A DNA stretch of 64,000 nt from Isoetes taiwanensis (GCA_021234155.1 JAJEKV010000002.1:40163841-40227840), one strand, 5' to 3'; counted from the first letter of the stretch, positions 1 to 10,506 are shown. Program-made: numbers and translations. Notes: a model not told the origin generated them from the letters alone.

Positions 1-78
1 TTTAGAATCGTTCTAACTAAGTAGGTAACCCATGCGAAATAAGAAGCGTATAACCTCTTAAGGGGAGAGAATAGATAT

Positions 79-96
79 GACGTTGTGTACAACGTC
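79..96. repeat. Perfect inverted repeat (8-bp stem, 2-nt loop)
   Basis: GACGTTGT and ACAACGTC are separated by GT. A degraded version of the same palindrome lies between the two polypurine tracts near 2101-2118, so it seems to be a conserved part of this element's 3' region. Confidence 0.6.
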
Positions 97-1520
97 ATTG
101 AAGGGGTGCAGGACCAATTTCTTTTCGAAGAAAGTGGGAGGGCTCAATCTTATGATTGAACGTACTTGTATCGAATTGACTGACCCGTAGAATAGAGTTC
201 ACTCCGGCAACGGCCGAAGCGAATAGAGCATAAAATAGATAGATACCTTAGGCTCAGGAGGCCTTCAACGTGCGAGACTGACGTAGTAGCTAACTACACC
301 AATGAAGTGGAGCAAAACTATGGGAGCAATGCAACGACCAAGTCATCTCCAAAGTACTCAACGCCAGCTCAATGGGTGGATGCGTTCTAGCCTTAGGTAA
401 GGTAAAAAAGCATGTATTATAAGCTTTAATGTGTCTTATTGATAAGTTAAATATAGATCCTAATAACTGCATAGAAATTGTTGCATGTATATGTATCATA
501 GGGAAATAAGTTAAATAACAACGATAATGTGAGGTAGCATGTTAATTGATCCTTCGCAAGGACGCAATTCCTTCCAAGGATAGCTATATGACCTCGGGGT
601 CCTTATAAATATAGATAGAAAATAGAATTCGGATATACTTAAGTATATCTTAGGGATATATTTCCAAGGGTAATGCAGGACCCAAGGAAGAGAATAAGAA
701 GCACATCTAATTCTTGTGTATGATAATTAAAACCTTGTCTATGTAACAATAGGTCGGAAGTAGGGTTATTGTTTAAATAATCGCGATCTAAAAGTCGTTA
801 AATATTGCAAAGCTTAGAGTAAATTTAATTGTACTATCGGAAGTAATATATCCAATACTATGATAATGTTAATTCATAAATATTACCTTAGGGTAATTAT
901 GTTAATCACATGCATTAAGGGAGCCAGAAAAAAAAAAAAAAAATTGGCTCAGGCATGTCGATTTGTGTTTAGATTAGTTTCATGTGTAGTTAAGATTAAT
1001 CTGCGCATGCAACCTATGCTTGGTATGGATTGCATGCGTTGTTACCGATGATGAGACCACTACGGTGATCTCTAGGGCGTGGTGTAATGTCAATGTAGGC
1101 ATGACCGCGTTTCCGCCTGGACGAGTGGAAGGTAGATTAGAAAGTCTACTTCTGTCCCACGGAAGTAGATGACCTCGAGAGAAAGGAGGTCATTAAGGAA
1201 TGCATTGATAGGAAAGGCACCTTTAGCCCCATATATGCTTTGATAGGAGGAATCTATCCTTCACGCCCCCCACGCGGGAAGGATATCCTCCACGCTGGGC
1301 AACTAGAGGTGTAGGCATGAGCGGCATATAGGCATATAGGCGCTGTCTCCACGGCCATAATGGAAGATCCACCCTCTTCCTACGCCGGGAGATTAGCCAT
1401 GCATCCATGTAGATAGGTGGGGTGGTCACCATATAACCAAAATTTTTTGTAATAATTAATAATAGGTAGTGTCGACCTGCAGGCCAATAGAGCGCTCCGG
1501 AGGGCAAGGAGGTCGAACTA

Positions 1521-2060
1521 CGAAGGCTTGCAACACAAATTTTGTTATAATGTGTTGCAAGGGATGAAGGGTACCTTAGAAGTGTAAATTTTGTATGAAA
1601 TTGATAAACTTTGATAAACTTAAATGTTGTATTAAGTAAGGTTAATAATTACCTTGCGTGGATTAAGTTATGATGTGATAAGTTAATAGGATAACGAAAT
1701 AGTAATGTCTTAAACATTACCTTAGAGTAATTCTAATAATTAAGATAGTAAGTATGTAATTATAGATATTGTAAAATTAATGCAGGATTTTAAGGTGCGA
1801 AGACCTGCAACACAAATTTTGTTGGAATGTGTTGCAAGGAATGAAGAGTACCTTAAATAATAATTGTATATGAAAGTGTTAAATTGTGATAAACTAAATG
1901 TTGTGATAATAGAAACTAATAAGTACCTTATTTTAGTAGAAGTTACGAATTGACAACTTATTTGATAATGTAATGGCGTAATAATGATTTAAAAATATTA
2001 TCTTAAGGTAATCGTAATAAATGTGTAAGTATTATAGTAGTATATCGTATGCATCAGGTT
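1521..2060. repeat. Two diverged tandem units of about 277-281 bp with a hairpin at each start
   Basis: Each unit starts with a hairpin. In the first, TTGCAACACA (1528-1537) pairs with TGTGTTGCAA (1551-1560). In the second, TGCAACACA (1806-1814) pairs with TGTGTTGCA (1828-1836). The rest of each unit is alignable by eye (gataaact, aatgttgt, taccttag blocks). The offset is 277 bp at the hairpin and 281 bp at the taccttag block. A further taccttag block at 883 is 835 bp upstream, close to three units. Confidence 0.65.
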
Positions 2061-2081
2061 GATTGCAGGTTAGGAAGATTC

Positions 2082-2136
2082 CAAGGTGGGGAGAACCCAC
2101 GATGCTGCGGACAACATCATTTCAAGGTGGGGAGAA
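2082..2136 (+). promoter_or_regulatory. Duplicated polypurine tract preceding an LTR
   Basis: The 14-mer CAAGGTGGGGAGAA occurs at 2082-2095 and again at 2123-2136, with the second copy directly abutting TGTGACGG. A purine-rich tract followed by TG is the usual plus-strand primer and 3' LTR boundary of plant LTR retrotransposons. Having two identical tracts 41 bp apart is unusual. Confidence 0.6.
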
Positions 2137-2269
2137 TGTGACGGCCAAAGACAATGATACGCCCCGGGACGTATATTGTAACCGCCCGCCACACGCCGCA
2201 CCACCCCGATCGACGCGGTATGCCAACGTGTAGCCAAGTGGGTAGCCCCTAGGGGGCAACTTGCTAAGA

Positions 2270-2480
2270 ATGTGCATTAGTATTAATGTGCACATTTTCC
2301 AATGTACACATTAATGTGGGCACACATTTCCATGTGGCCACTTGATGCCAAGTGGGCCATACCCATAGGTGCAATTAATGTGCACATTTTCCAATGTACA
2401 CATTCATTAATGTGCACACATTTCCATGTGAGCACATTTGGGTGCACACATTTCCATGTGGGCACATTTGGCCACCTAGC
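2270..2480. repeat. Direct and inverted short repeats in LTR U3
   Basis: The block aatgtgcacattttccaatg recurs, and variants of gcacacatttccatgtg occur several times. The stretch also contains self-complementary ccacttg/caagtgg pairs. Open frames on both strands here are by-products of the repeats. Repeated U3 blocks of this kind commonly act as enhancers in plant LTRs; that role is inferred. Confidence 0.7.
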
Positions 2481-2560
2481 CCTTAAAGGCAAGTGGGTTC
2501 TTTTTCCCAATTATCCCACATGCCTAAAGGGGATAATTGGAAACCCTAGCCAACCCCTTG

Positions 2561-2570
2561 TCTATTTAAG
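2561..2570 (+). promoter_or_regulatory. TATA-like box of the LTR promoter
   Basis: The sequence TCTATTTAAG sits downstream of the repeated U3 blocks and upstream of a GAGAACCCTAAC stretch that would be the start of R. Position and sequence fit a pol II core promoter. No transcript evidence is available. Confidence 0.4.
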
Positions 2571-3878
2571 TAGGAGAACCCTAACTTGCCCATTTTTCGT
2601 TTCTAGGGTTTTAGAACTCGCTTTGGTCTGCCTCAGCAGCCTAAAACCGCCTCCCCACTCGGCCCGAGAGGATTGCAACGTTAGTTTCCCTTGATTCAAG
2701 CGTTTCAAGCCAGGATGGTCGAGCTCAGTCGAGGAGGAACTCAAGGATGGGGTATTTAGGCAATTTAGTAGTCTAAACCCCATTTCAGCCATCGAATCAA
2801 GAGGGTTTAGCCTCTTAAATTGCCCATAGCAGCCCTCTAGATCTCTAGATAGCAGATTCTAACTAAAGAACCTAACTCTATGATGTAGATTAGATCTAGT
2901 TCTTTAGTTCTCTGTGGAAGTATATGTATGATGTATCTCTATGAACTCCTTGTATTGGGAAGGGGGTAGAGACCTAAAGCTTTGTAGTTGATGCTCCTAG
3001 AGTAGCCTCTCTAGCACACCGTAGATGCGGCCTGTGGTACAAGAGCCACACCGGGTTGTGGGTGAAGGGGCCGACCGGCTTATAAGGAGATTCGTTCGAC
3101 TCTTGAACCATCCCTATGGTGTGTTAGTGTCCGGGGATCATTGTGACTAGGTCTAATGGCTTGTTACCGCTAGCGTGTGGGCAAGGCATGGGCTCGACAC
3201 TCGTGGAGGTAGTGGATATGACCTTCCATTGAGTTCAAGTCGAATACGGCAAAGGGGCCCTCTAGTCACCTTGAGTCAAGATGTAGATCTCTCGGAGGGA
3301 GTGATCCCTACCGCCCCATCGGAACCGGGAGATGAAACCGTGAATAGCCCTTTGGCTATGCATCCGAGGGCTACAGCCAGTCCCAACACTTTTCAGCCTA
3401 CTCGCAAAGTGTGCATGTGGAGGGGCGGATGGAGTGGACAACCCTAAGCCATGTTCTTATGCCGCCCAAATCCATTGCCATGAATTCTCGCCTCGCAATG
3501 AACTCGGAGACCCAAGCCGTCGGGCCCTTCCTTTGAGTCTGAGCCTTGGGTAGGATTTCCTCTATGCATTGTGCTGATCATTGTCTTTTGCAGATGTGAT
3601 GTGCCACCCAGAAGGGTGGGTATATGTGTTGCTCTTATATACTGACATGTATGTTTACGCTTCCGCAGCTAGGTAGGCCCTGAGGGAGACGGGGTACAAT
3701 GACCCTTTCACTCTTCCCACTGGAACCCGTCACGGTTGCAGTGTTATGTGAAGGGCCCTGTATCGGCATGGAGCTGGTATGGGGGAAGAACTCCTGTTTG
3801 TATACGGTGAGTGCACCGTATGCGAGTAGGGGACGTCACATCTATGGTCATTGGGCAGCAAGGACAATACTGCTAAAA

Positions 3879-3891
3879 TGGTATCATAGAC
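3879..3891 (+). other. Primer-binding-site-like motif (initiator tRNA-Met type)
   Basis: TGGTATCATAGAC differs from the common plant PBS (TGGTATCAGAGC) after the first eight bases. It follows the LTR region. An open frame (3699-4139) runs through it without recognisable similarity and is not called as a gene. Confidence 0.4.
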
Positions 3892-4157
3892 CTTGGCTCT
3901 TTCAATCTGTTCCTTATGAGAATCTAGAAGTCATTATGAAAAAGGTTAAGTTGAAAATGATATTGCAGATCAAACATTATCTTATTGACTCTATACAGGT
4001 TCAAGGTGCATTCCACATAAAGTCTGTGTTGGTTGGCTTAGGCCTGGGTGCATTTTGTGGAGAACCTATATTCACTAATGTAAAGGTTCCTCATGGTTTA
4101 TGTATACAATGTAAGATCAAAATTGATATAGATGTCTAATTATATAAACACTCTCAC

Positions 4158-4364
4158 GATCATTGAGACAACCTTATTCGCCTTTTAGGTGACTCCAAGT
4201 GAATTCAGGCTACAGTGCACACTCTATTTTTATGTTAAAGGTCAAAAAATTCCTATACCAAACACAATAAGCTACAAGTCCATTGCACCTAGCCAACAAT
4301 ACCAATGTATACCCTATACACATGAAGACTAAAAACATTGAACAATGTTGACCAACAACAATGC
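4158..4364. repeat. Copy 1 of a duplicated ~210 bp host segment
   Basis: The segment starts gatcattgagacaacc and ends caacaatgc. It matches 5774-5876 joined to 7877-7990 over its whole length with scattered substitutions. The 1.16 kb poly(A) element at 4370 inserted at the right edge of this copy. No coding sense was found. Confidence 0.85.
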
Positions 4365-4369
4365 CCTTC

Positions 4370-5529
4370 GAAACAAGGGCATGAACGGCTTTCTTGGCGC
4401 CTGCGGCTTGGGCGGTGGCAGAGAGGGGGAGATCCGTCCTTCCTCCCTCTCCTTTCCGGCACTGTTGCAGCATCCCTTATCTTCTTCCTTGCTCCAGATG
4501 CTAGTAGGGGTTTTGCTTTTGGATTAAGCAGATTTTGGCCTCCGAAGAATTCCTGGAGATCAATTTTGGAGCTGCTGTAAGGCGGTCTTTTGTGGTCTTG
4601 CTGGTAAGCCACTAACGTGGTTGTTTTGCTCTCAAGTTTCTAAGAGGCTTGATGATTTGATGAAGCAAAAACTGTAGATTTCTAGCAGCCTAGATTCGTT
4701 TCTTGGGCCTGTCTAGTAGTCCATGGATTCTTCTCCATCTCGGCACACTGAAAGGGCGTAGAGCCTATAAGGTGGGGCAAAATTATAGCATCACCATAAA
4801 AGAAAGGTGTTCAGGTTTATATTTCTTCCGGAAATCTAATCTAAAGATGGGTCTTCTGATCACAAAGCTTTTTTCCTTCATACGCTCTTTCTTGCTAGCA
4901 GAAAGATTTAGGATGCTTTCTTGGAAGAAAGCAGAGTAAGTTCATTGATCATTATTCTATGGATTCGAAACAAGATGACAAATTATTTGAGATTGCCGAG
5001 CTAGGGACTTGATTGTGACTAGGACGAGGCTTCCATATCAAGACCAGATATTATGAACCAGGCTTTGGAGGAGAGCTTTGGCGGCTGGGCTGTGTGTCTA
5101 GCTTATTTCGTGTGGGCCGACCGGGCACATCCCAACAATGCAAAGATCTCTTTTAATTTCTCATTTGGTATCCAATCAGATAATCGATTAAAGATTGAAG
5201 CACATGTGCCTTCTACGGCGAGAAAGGAGGAGCTCGCCGATTACTCTTTTGTCTTTTTTCTCTTCATCTCTACTTTTGCAGAAGGTTGTTTTAGAGCATT
5301 CAAGATTTATCTGCAGTTTCTGGAAAATGAGTATTTTGCTCCTGTAGTACTCTGTTGTTAAACGGAAGAAGAGGTTGAGAGAAGACTTATATATACTGTA
5401 GCTGCAGATATGAATTCAAATCCATATGGGATCATTTGTGCTTAAATTATATCTGATCCATAAGGGATCTTTGTATTGTAATTTTTCCTATCTGATCAAT
5501 ACAAAAACTTCTTACTTTCAAAAAAAAAA
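4370..5529 (+). mobile_element. Poly(A)-tailed non-coding retroelement or retrocopy with 16-bp TSD
   Basis: The insert is flanked by perfect copies of AACAACAATGCCCTTC at 4354-4369 and 5530-5545 and ends in a run of A directly before the right copy. That is the signature of LINE-mediated target-primed insertion. The body is ~1.16 kb and holds only short open frames (for example 5053-5361), none recognisable. It starts GC-rich and pyrimidine-rich like a 5' UTR. Its last bases (ctttc then A run) resemble the 3' ends of the LINEs nearby. It could be a non-autonomous LINE derivative or a processed copy of a host transcript; no exon sense was found to decide. Confidence 0.8.
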
Positions 5530-5545
5530 AACAACAATGCCCTTC

Positions 5546-5773
5546 TTTCTACCCATCATCTAAATGAACCATATGCACTAGCATTTCTTGACTTAATAAC
5601 CATTTTAAACATTGCAATTTCCAACTATTGAATGTGCCTAGAAAATACTCTACATCAATGTACCATAATTTACCATAATTTGCCATGAATGTTAGTTAGA
5701 CTTTGATTAAGATTCGCCTTGTGAACTATTGTTGGTCTTTCGCCTTTTGCTAATCTTATTTTAGAAATATTAA
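5546..5773. other. Spacer between the two copies of the host duplication
   Basis: AT-rich sequence between the right TSD of the 1.16 kb element and the start of copy 2. It contains a short repeat (accataattt twice near 5661-5690) and no coding sense. Confidence 0.5.
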
Positions 5774-5877
5774 GATCATTGAGACAACCTTATTCGCCTT
5801 TTAGGTGATTCCAAATGAATTCAAACTACAGTGCACACTCTATTCATATGTTAAAGGTAAAAAAATTCCTATACCAC

Positions 5878-6336
5878 GGCGAGTCATCTGCGATCTTTAG
5901 GGTGGGGCGTGGAGTTCGCCAGGGAAGCCCTTTGGCGCCCTTCCTCTTCACCATTGTTGCGGAGGCCCTCTCATAGTTGTTGACTTCCGCAGTAGAGGCG
6001 GGTGTGGTGGAGGGGCTGAGGATGGCAGATGGGTTGCAGCAGATTGGGAGTCAGTACGCTGATGATTCGTTTCTCTTCCTGCAGGCTGATGAGAGGAATC
6101 TGTTAAACACGAAGGAGCTGCTGGATACGTTCTCCCTTGCTTCTGGCTACCTCATGAATTGGACGGTGTTTTCGGCATTGTGGCTCTACAATGATCTCAT
6201 GCCTGGTCGTGGTCCCAATTCCCTTTGGCTAACGCAGCCTTGTGGCACATGCTCTAGGCTTTTGGGTATCCCGCTCGCATCGACATCTCGGCCGGTACCG
6301 CGGGAGGACATTTCGTGGACTAGCGTCGCACCTTAA
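5878..6336 (+). pseudogene. LINE reverse transcriptase fragment (palm domain)
   Basis: Translation from 5878 gives GRGVRQGSPLAPFLF, the conserved RT block before the catalytic YxDD. An in-frame TAG follows at 5974-5976, then QYADDSFLF near 6052-6078 with both catalytic aspartates. The frame ends at 6336 and the protein continues in another frame at 6242. The stop and frameshift make it non-functional. N-terminal endonuclease and fingers are absent because the insertion is 5'-truncated. Confidence 0.9.
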
Positions 6337-6991
6337 TTGGTGGAAGGGGGAAGTCGCCCATGGTCGGCGTGGTCACAAGATGGCGAAGTCCGTTCTATGT
6401 TCGACTCATATTTATATGGCCTCTATCATCCTGGCGCCAGAAAGTAAGGTGCGGGAAATCTCCTCTATGGTGCGTAATTTTGAATGGGGAGGCAATGAGG
6501 AAGGGGCGGTCGTTAAGGTGGCCTGGTGGAAGTGCGTGCGCCCTAAGGCTGCGGGCGGACTCGGCTTCTTCGACCTCTCGCTGCATGGCAAGGTCCTCCT
6601 GTCTAAGTTTGTCCTTGCCATTCTTGAGAATGTGCTCGACTCCCCGGGCTTGGTTTTGCTTCATCAGTCGCTGTCTCACTCGGTAGTTTTCCACAAGCCG
6701 TCCGTGCCTGCGCGGCTCCCCTGGGCGTTGTTTGTGGATATCAGGCCGTACGCTCATGCCTCTCCGTTTCTGAAGGGGCTCCTGCGAGCTTGGGAGCAGG
6801 TCCGTCCGCTGTTTGCAATTGACACCACCAGGTGCATTCAGTTGGAGACATCGCCTTGGTGGATCCTGCTCGGACCATGCACACTTTTGGTTCTGGCATC
6901 CTCCGTCGATCCCCGTGTTCAGTGCAGATGGGCGCAGTGTGGGGTGTTGACGGTGGCGGAGTGGTACATTGATGGGCAGCTGGCACCCTGA
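6242..6991 (+). pseudogene. LINE RT thumb and connection region
   Basis: The translation contains WWKGEVAHGRRGHKMAKSVL, THIYMASIILAP and RNFEWGGNEEGA. These are blocks typical of the region after the RT core in plant L1 ORF2. They recur almost verbatim in the minus-strand copy at 45.9-46.7 kb. It is in a different frame from the upstream RT part and ends at a stop at 6991, after which the protein continues in the same frame from 7049. Confidence 0.9.
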
Positions 6992-7048
6992 CAGCTTTTC
7001 CGCAACAGATTTCGGCTTCAAGAACGGGATTGTGCTATTTGGGCGCGG

Positions 7049-7759
7049 GTGGCTAATGCTCTGCTGCTGTACCCTCCGCAGGCATCAGGGCGTGTGTGGA
7101 AGTGTCACCCGAAAGTAGACCCCTCAAATTTCGTAAGATCCTTTTATGGGCTTTTGGCAATTCAGGATGAGCTGCCGCCTTCGGATGGTTGGAGTCTTCA
7201 GGTGCCGGGAGATGATTGGGTCTACATCTGGAGATGGGTGTGGAACCCAATCTCGCCCCCCAAAATTCGAGTATTGCTCTGGCAGATTGTGCATCGCTCC
7301 CCGCGGGTGAACACGTGGGTTTACAGGATCAACCCGCGGATCAGCGACCTGTGTCCTATGTGTGGTACCTGTGTGGAGACCCTGGAACACTGCATGTTTC
7401 TTTGCTCATATATCCAGCCGGCATGGCAGTGGGTCCAGCGCCTCTTCCATACCTCGCTCCGGAGTCAAGAGGTTCTTTTGGGGGTGTACCCTAGCAGGTG
7501 GTCCCAGCTTCAGAGTCTGGCCTTTCATTTGTGTAAAGCCTGGTTGTTGTGGCTCATTTGGAAGCGACGACGCATGAAGGTGTTCAGGAATGCGGAGATG
7601 CAGCCAGAGGCTTTGGTCCCACAGTTGAGGTACAAGCTATATCTTTCTTACCTGGCGTCTCCTCGGAAAGAGGAAAGAGCAGTTCAAAGCAGCGATCTGG
7701 GAAAGAACCCTCCACATTGTAGACAGTCTGGGAAGATTTGTGGCATGAGTCATAGGTAG
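7049..7759 (+). pseudogene. LINE ORF2 C-terminal zf-RVT domain
   Basis: The translation holds ISPPKIRVLLWQIVHR followed by DLCPMCGTCVETLEHCMFLC. This is the C-x2-C ... E-x-x-x-H-C ... C cluster of the zinc-binding reverse transcriptase domain (zf-RVT) of plant L1 elements. The tail contains AWLLWLIWKRRR. Function in the family is presumed nucleic-acid binding during integration. Confidence 0.92.
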
Positions 7760-7990
7760 ATACACACGCCTGGTGGGTACTCACTCTAGCGTGGGCAGGA
7801 GTACCCTAATATCGCTCATCTTTGTATTTATTTTGGATTAATATTAGTTAATTTGATCTTTCAAAAAAAAAAAATTTCCTATACCAAACATAATAAGGTA
7901 CAAGTCCATTGCATCTAGCTAACAATACCAATGTATGCCGTATACACATCAAGACTAAAAACATTGAACAATGTTGGTCAACAACAATGC

Positions 7991-8858
7991 AATTCTTAAA
8001 TCTCCGTATTATTGCTCAATGGAACTCAAGCCTTTGCAGGCATACTGGTACGCCCTGACATAACAAAAAAAGACCTTAAGAAGGTTGCCGCCGAAATTTA
8101 AATTACCATGATTAAAATTCCAATGCGAACCCAGCTGCCTAGCCTTCTTCCCAACCATGCAGTTCTGCTAGTTTTTTTTTTTTTTCTAGTAATCTTATAT
8201 TTAGTTAGATAGATAAGCGTGCATCTCATCAACAACGACCGAGATGGGCCAAGATGAATCGCTTGGATTTCGATCCAAGTCCTCTCATTCTACTGGTCCA
8301 TCTATCCCCTGCCTTTGCCTTCATTTTGACTACTCTGCATTGGCGCTCAGCTATGGCCGAATGCTTTCCCTTGGTGCTCAGCTAGCGATGATTTTCCAGC
8401 TCCGGCTATGGTGTTGCCCTTATCCCTTGCATGTCAGTTTAGAAAAGGATGCCTGCATGCCTCCAACCATTTTGTGCTCTAGCTGTGCTTGGGCAAGTCT
8501 AGTTCCGAACCAAGAGGCTTAAGATGCGTTCTAGTTAGTCAGAGCGGTTCTAAAACTCACCATATACAGTGTACACTGGAGGGCCAAAGGTAGATCACGA
8601 GCTACAGGACCAAGCTCATACGAGCAATGTTGACACTCTCACCACCTGACACATCACATACATTTGGACTAGCCTATTGCTGACACGTCAGGACAAGGTG
8701 GACCAATATGTTGCTGCGACAGAGTCCATAGTTTCTGCCATATGTTTAGCTCAGTTCCCTAGTTTCTGGATTGATTCATGTTGCCTCAGTTTCTGCCTTC
8801 GATTGTTCCACAATCTCTAGCATTCAGTGTACTTATTCAGTTCATTTAGTTCAATAGT
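7991..8858. other. Intergenic, no gene recognised
   Basis: Mixed-composition sequence with a T run at 8170-8185. Open frames such as 8244-8522 show no recognisable motif or splice-site context. Confidence 0.5.
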
Positions 8859-9674
8859 TTAACTCGTGTTCTCTTCGTCTATTTCTTGCTCTGTACCTAT
8901 ATAATGAAAGTGCACTGGGATATGAGCAGTTCGGGGTCGATGAGCAGGGGGTTGAGGTAAGTTGATAGCACTAGTGTTGTCAATCCAAATGGGAATGGGA
9001 TGTTCTATGGTATGCAAGACAAACTGGAGCAGCCGGTCATAGACAAGAAGAGAGCAAGGTATTCGGTGCAACAGAAGATTGTTGCTGGTGAGCCATCCAA
9101 TTCGTCCGCCGTGGAAAAAATAGCAACAGCCAGTAGTAGAGCGGCCTAAGGATTTGGTGCCATGGCTGGCATCTACCATTAACGTAATCTGGGAATAAGG
9201 TCCAGGGGAATATGTAATGCCATGATGAAGGGAAGATTGCAAACATCTGAGGATTCTTTTGGCAAGGTTCCAGTGATAATCGGTAAAGCATTCATTGAAT
9301 TGGCTGAGGGTAATGACAACATAAGATATATCCAGTCGGGTACAAACCATGAGGTACATGAGGCTGCTAATGAGTGAATGGAAAGGAAGATCAGGGGAGG
9401 AATTTGGAGGAAGAGTGTCATCAAACAAGTGAAGATGGGGATCCATGGGAGTAGCAGCAGGTTTGGCATCAGTCATATGGAATCGTGCAAGGATAGCTTG
9501 AGTATACAAGTGCTGATGGATATGAAGAACTCGATGAGGTCGATTTCGGCAAATGTGGAGGCCTAGGAAATATGCAGCATCGCCTAGGTACTTCATAGAA
9601 AACTGTTGACAGAGGAGAGCATGAATATGATCAAGAGCAGGTCTGTGATTACCTATCAGAAGCATGTCGTCCAC
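8859..9674 (-). pseudogene. Copia RT C-terminal part and RNase H
   Basis: Translation begins MDDMLLIGN (upstream bases give the YVDD form of the RT active site). It continues with QQFSMKYLGDAAYFLGL and MYLMVCTRLDISYVV, which are classic Copia RT blocks, then RNase H sequence (TLMVDASHGTKSLGRSTTG, WIDNTSAI). The stretch that normally carries the STAEAEY segment is frame-shifted and shortened (remnant SSVAPNT in the next frame). The enzyme would be inactive. Confidence 0.9.
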
Positions 9675-9816
9675 GTATAGAAGGACAATGGTAATGGAGG
9701 AATCAATTTTGCAGAGATAAACATTCAGGCCAGTGGGTGAACAAATGAATTAAAGGTCTTGAAGAGCTGCTTCGAACCATTGGAAGGGAGGCTTGCTTGA
9801 GGCTATAGATGGCTTT

Positions 9817-9966
9817 TCATAATATGCAAACATATTGAGGATGGTCTTTATCTTCAAAACCTGTAGGTTGCGATTCAGCCAGATCACCATGGAGAAATGT
9901 CGTTTGCACATCTAATTGGATGATATCCCAGTTTTCTTTGGTAGCAAGGGCAAGGATTGTGCGGAG
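9817..9966 (-). pseudogene. Copia RT N-terminal part (left of the MITE)
   Basis: Translation RTILALATKENWDIIQLDVQ followed by TTFLHGDL is the conserved Copia RT block 'LDVxTAFLHGDL'. The frame is broken at 9966 by the MITE, and it resumes in frame at 10507 on the other side once one TSD copy is removed. Between 9675 and 9816 a frame-shifted YSLKQA block remains. Confidence 0.9.
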
Positions 9967-10498
9967 CAGGGATAGGTTCAATACGCTGTATGTTTTATAC
10001 AGAATACGTATGAATTTATACGTTCCCATATAAAACGTATAAAATACGGCAAAAAAAAAATTCTGGCGTCGGAAGATTTTCGGCGTCTGACGAAAGAAAG
10101 TAAGCTTTCAGGTACGCAAACGCAAAAAAAAAAAAAAAGCGAAACCGAAACGCTTTTCGCTTTGACGCTGAAGTTTTTTCGCGATAACATAAAATAGAAG
10201 GTTCCACGTACGCGGAAAAAAAAAAAAAATTTGCCCGCGTCATTTAATTTGAAATTTGAATTTTATGCGACGTTAAAATGTAGATAAAGGGTAGCAAAAC
10301 AAAAAATAAAAATAAAAATTTCTGAATTTGAAATTTGAAAACCAGCGTCTGTGAAACTTTCAAAAACCAGACGCGAACTTTTTTTTTTTCCGGTCGGCGA
10401 CCTTTTAATACGTTAAATACGTATTTTATTAAGAAATACGTATTTTTTGACTTTATACGTCAGGAATTTGAATTTTGTACGTAAAGAACCTATCCATG
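9967..10498. mobile_element. 532-bp hAT-like MITE in the Copia RT
   Basis: The left end is CAGGGATAGGTTCAATACG. The right end, reverse-complemented, is CATGGATAGGTTCTTTACG. These 19-bp terminal inverted repeats have three mismatches. Flanking 8-mers are gtgcggag (9959-9966) and atgcggag (10499-10506), an 8-bp TSD with one mismatch. CAGGG termini with 8-bp TSDs are typical of the hAT superfamily. The interior is AT-rich with many tacgta/atacgt motifs and has no coding sense; open frames within are composition artefacts. Excision in silico restores the Copia reading frame. Confidence 0.88.
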
Positions 10499-10506
10499 AT
10501 GCGGAG

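Larger units (their letters stand above)
1..2136. repeat. Diverged 3' internal region of an LTR retrotransposon, no coding capacity
   Basis: No credible coding region is present; only short open frames occur. The stretch is AT-rich and built of diverged repeat units. A motif of the form attaccttag-ggtaatt recurs at about 883, 1718 and 1999. The segment 57-108 (purine tract, then a palindrome, then another purine tract) resembles 2082-2136 immediately before the LTR. I infer that this is the untranslated 3' part of a gypsy- or TRIM-like element that has grown by internal duplication. The superfamily cannot be assigned without pol. Confidence 0.45.
2137..3870 (+). mobile_element. Long terminal repeat of an LTR retrotransposon (right end approximate)
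   Basis: The LTR starts with TGTGACGGCC directly after a polypurine tract. It contains a repeat-rich U3 (2270-2480), a TATA-like box (2561) and a long downstream region. A motif resembling the initiator-tRNA primer binding site, TGGTATCATAGAC, begins at 3879, which places the right edge a few bases before it. The element would be about 1.7 kb, long for a plant LTR but within range. No second copy lies in the window, so both ends are inferred from signals and not by alignment. An LTR with a polypurine tract on its left and a primer binding site on its right suggests recombination between tandem elements. Confidence 0.5.
5877..7870 (+). mobile_element. 5'-truncated L1-type LINE (RT C-terminal part plus zf-RVT), poly(A) tail
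   Basis: The element is flanked by ttcctatacca at 5866-5876 and 7876-7886. Adjacent A-rich bases extend the match to about 16 with one mismatch. It ends in a poly(A) run at 7863-7874. It begins inside the reverse transcriptase and contains the three decayed coding blocks listed separately. Its 3' UTR is about 110 bp. The same family occurs at 10762-11371, 38805-40360, 45135-47095 and 59138-59419. Confidence 0.92.
5774..7990. repeat. Copy 2 of the duplicated host segment, split by a LINE
   Basis: Parts 5774-5876 and 7877-7990 together equal copy 1 (4158-4364). The LINE at 5877-7870 interrupts it at the sequence ttcctatacca, which is present on both sides as the TSD. Confidence 0.85.

Noticed and set aside
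2283-2694. Cys/His-rich open frames on both strands in the U3 repeats
   Set aside because: Arise from the repeated cacatttccatgtg blocks.
3699-4139. 146-codon open frame across the LTR edge and PBS
   Set aside because: No recognisable protein, passes through non-coding LTR signals; likely chance.
9978-10243. Overlapping minus-strand frames within the MITE
   Set aside because: Poly-Phe/Lys composition from A/T runs; the element is non-coding.
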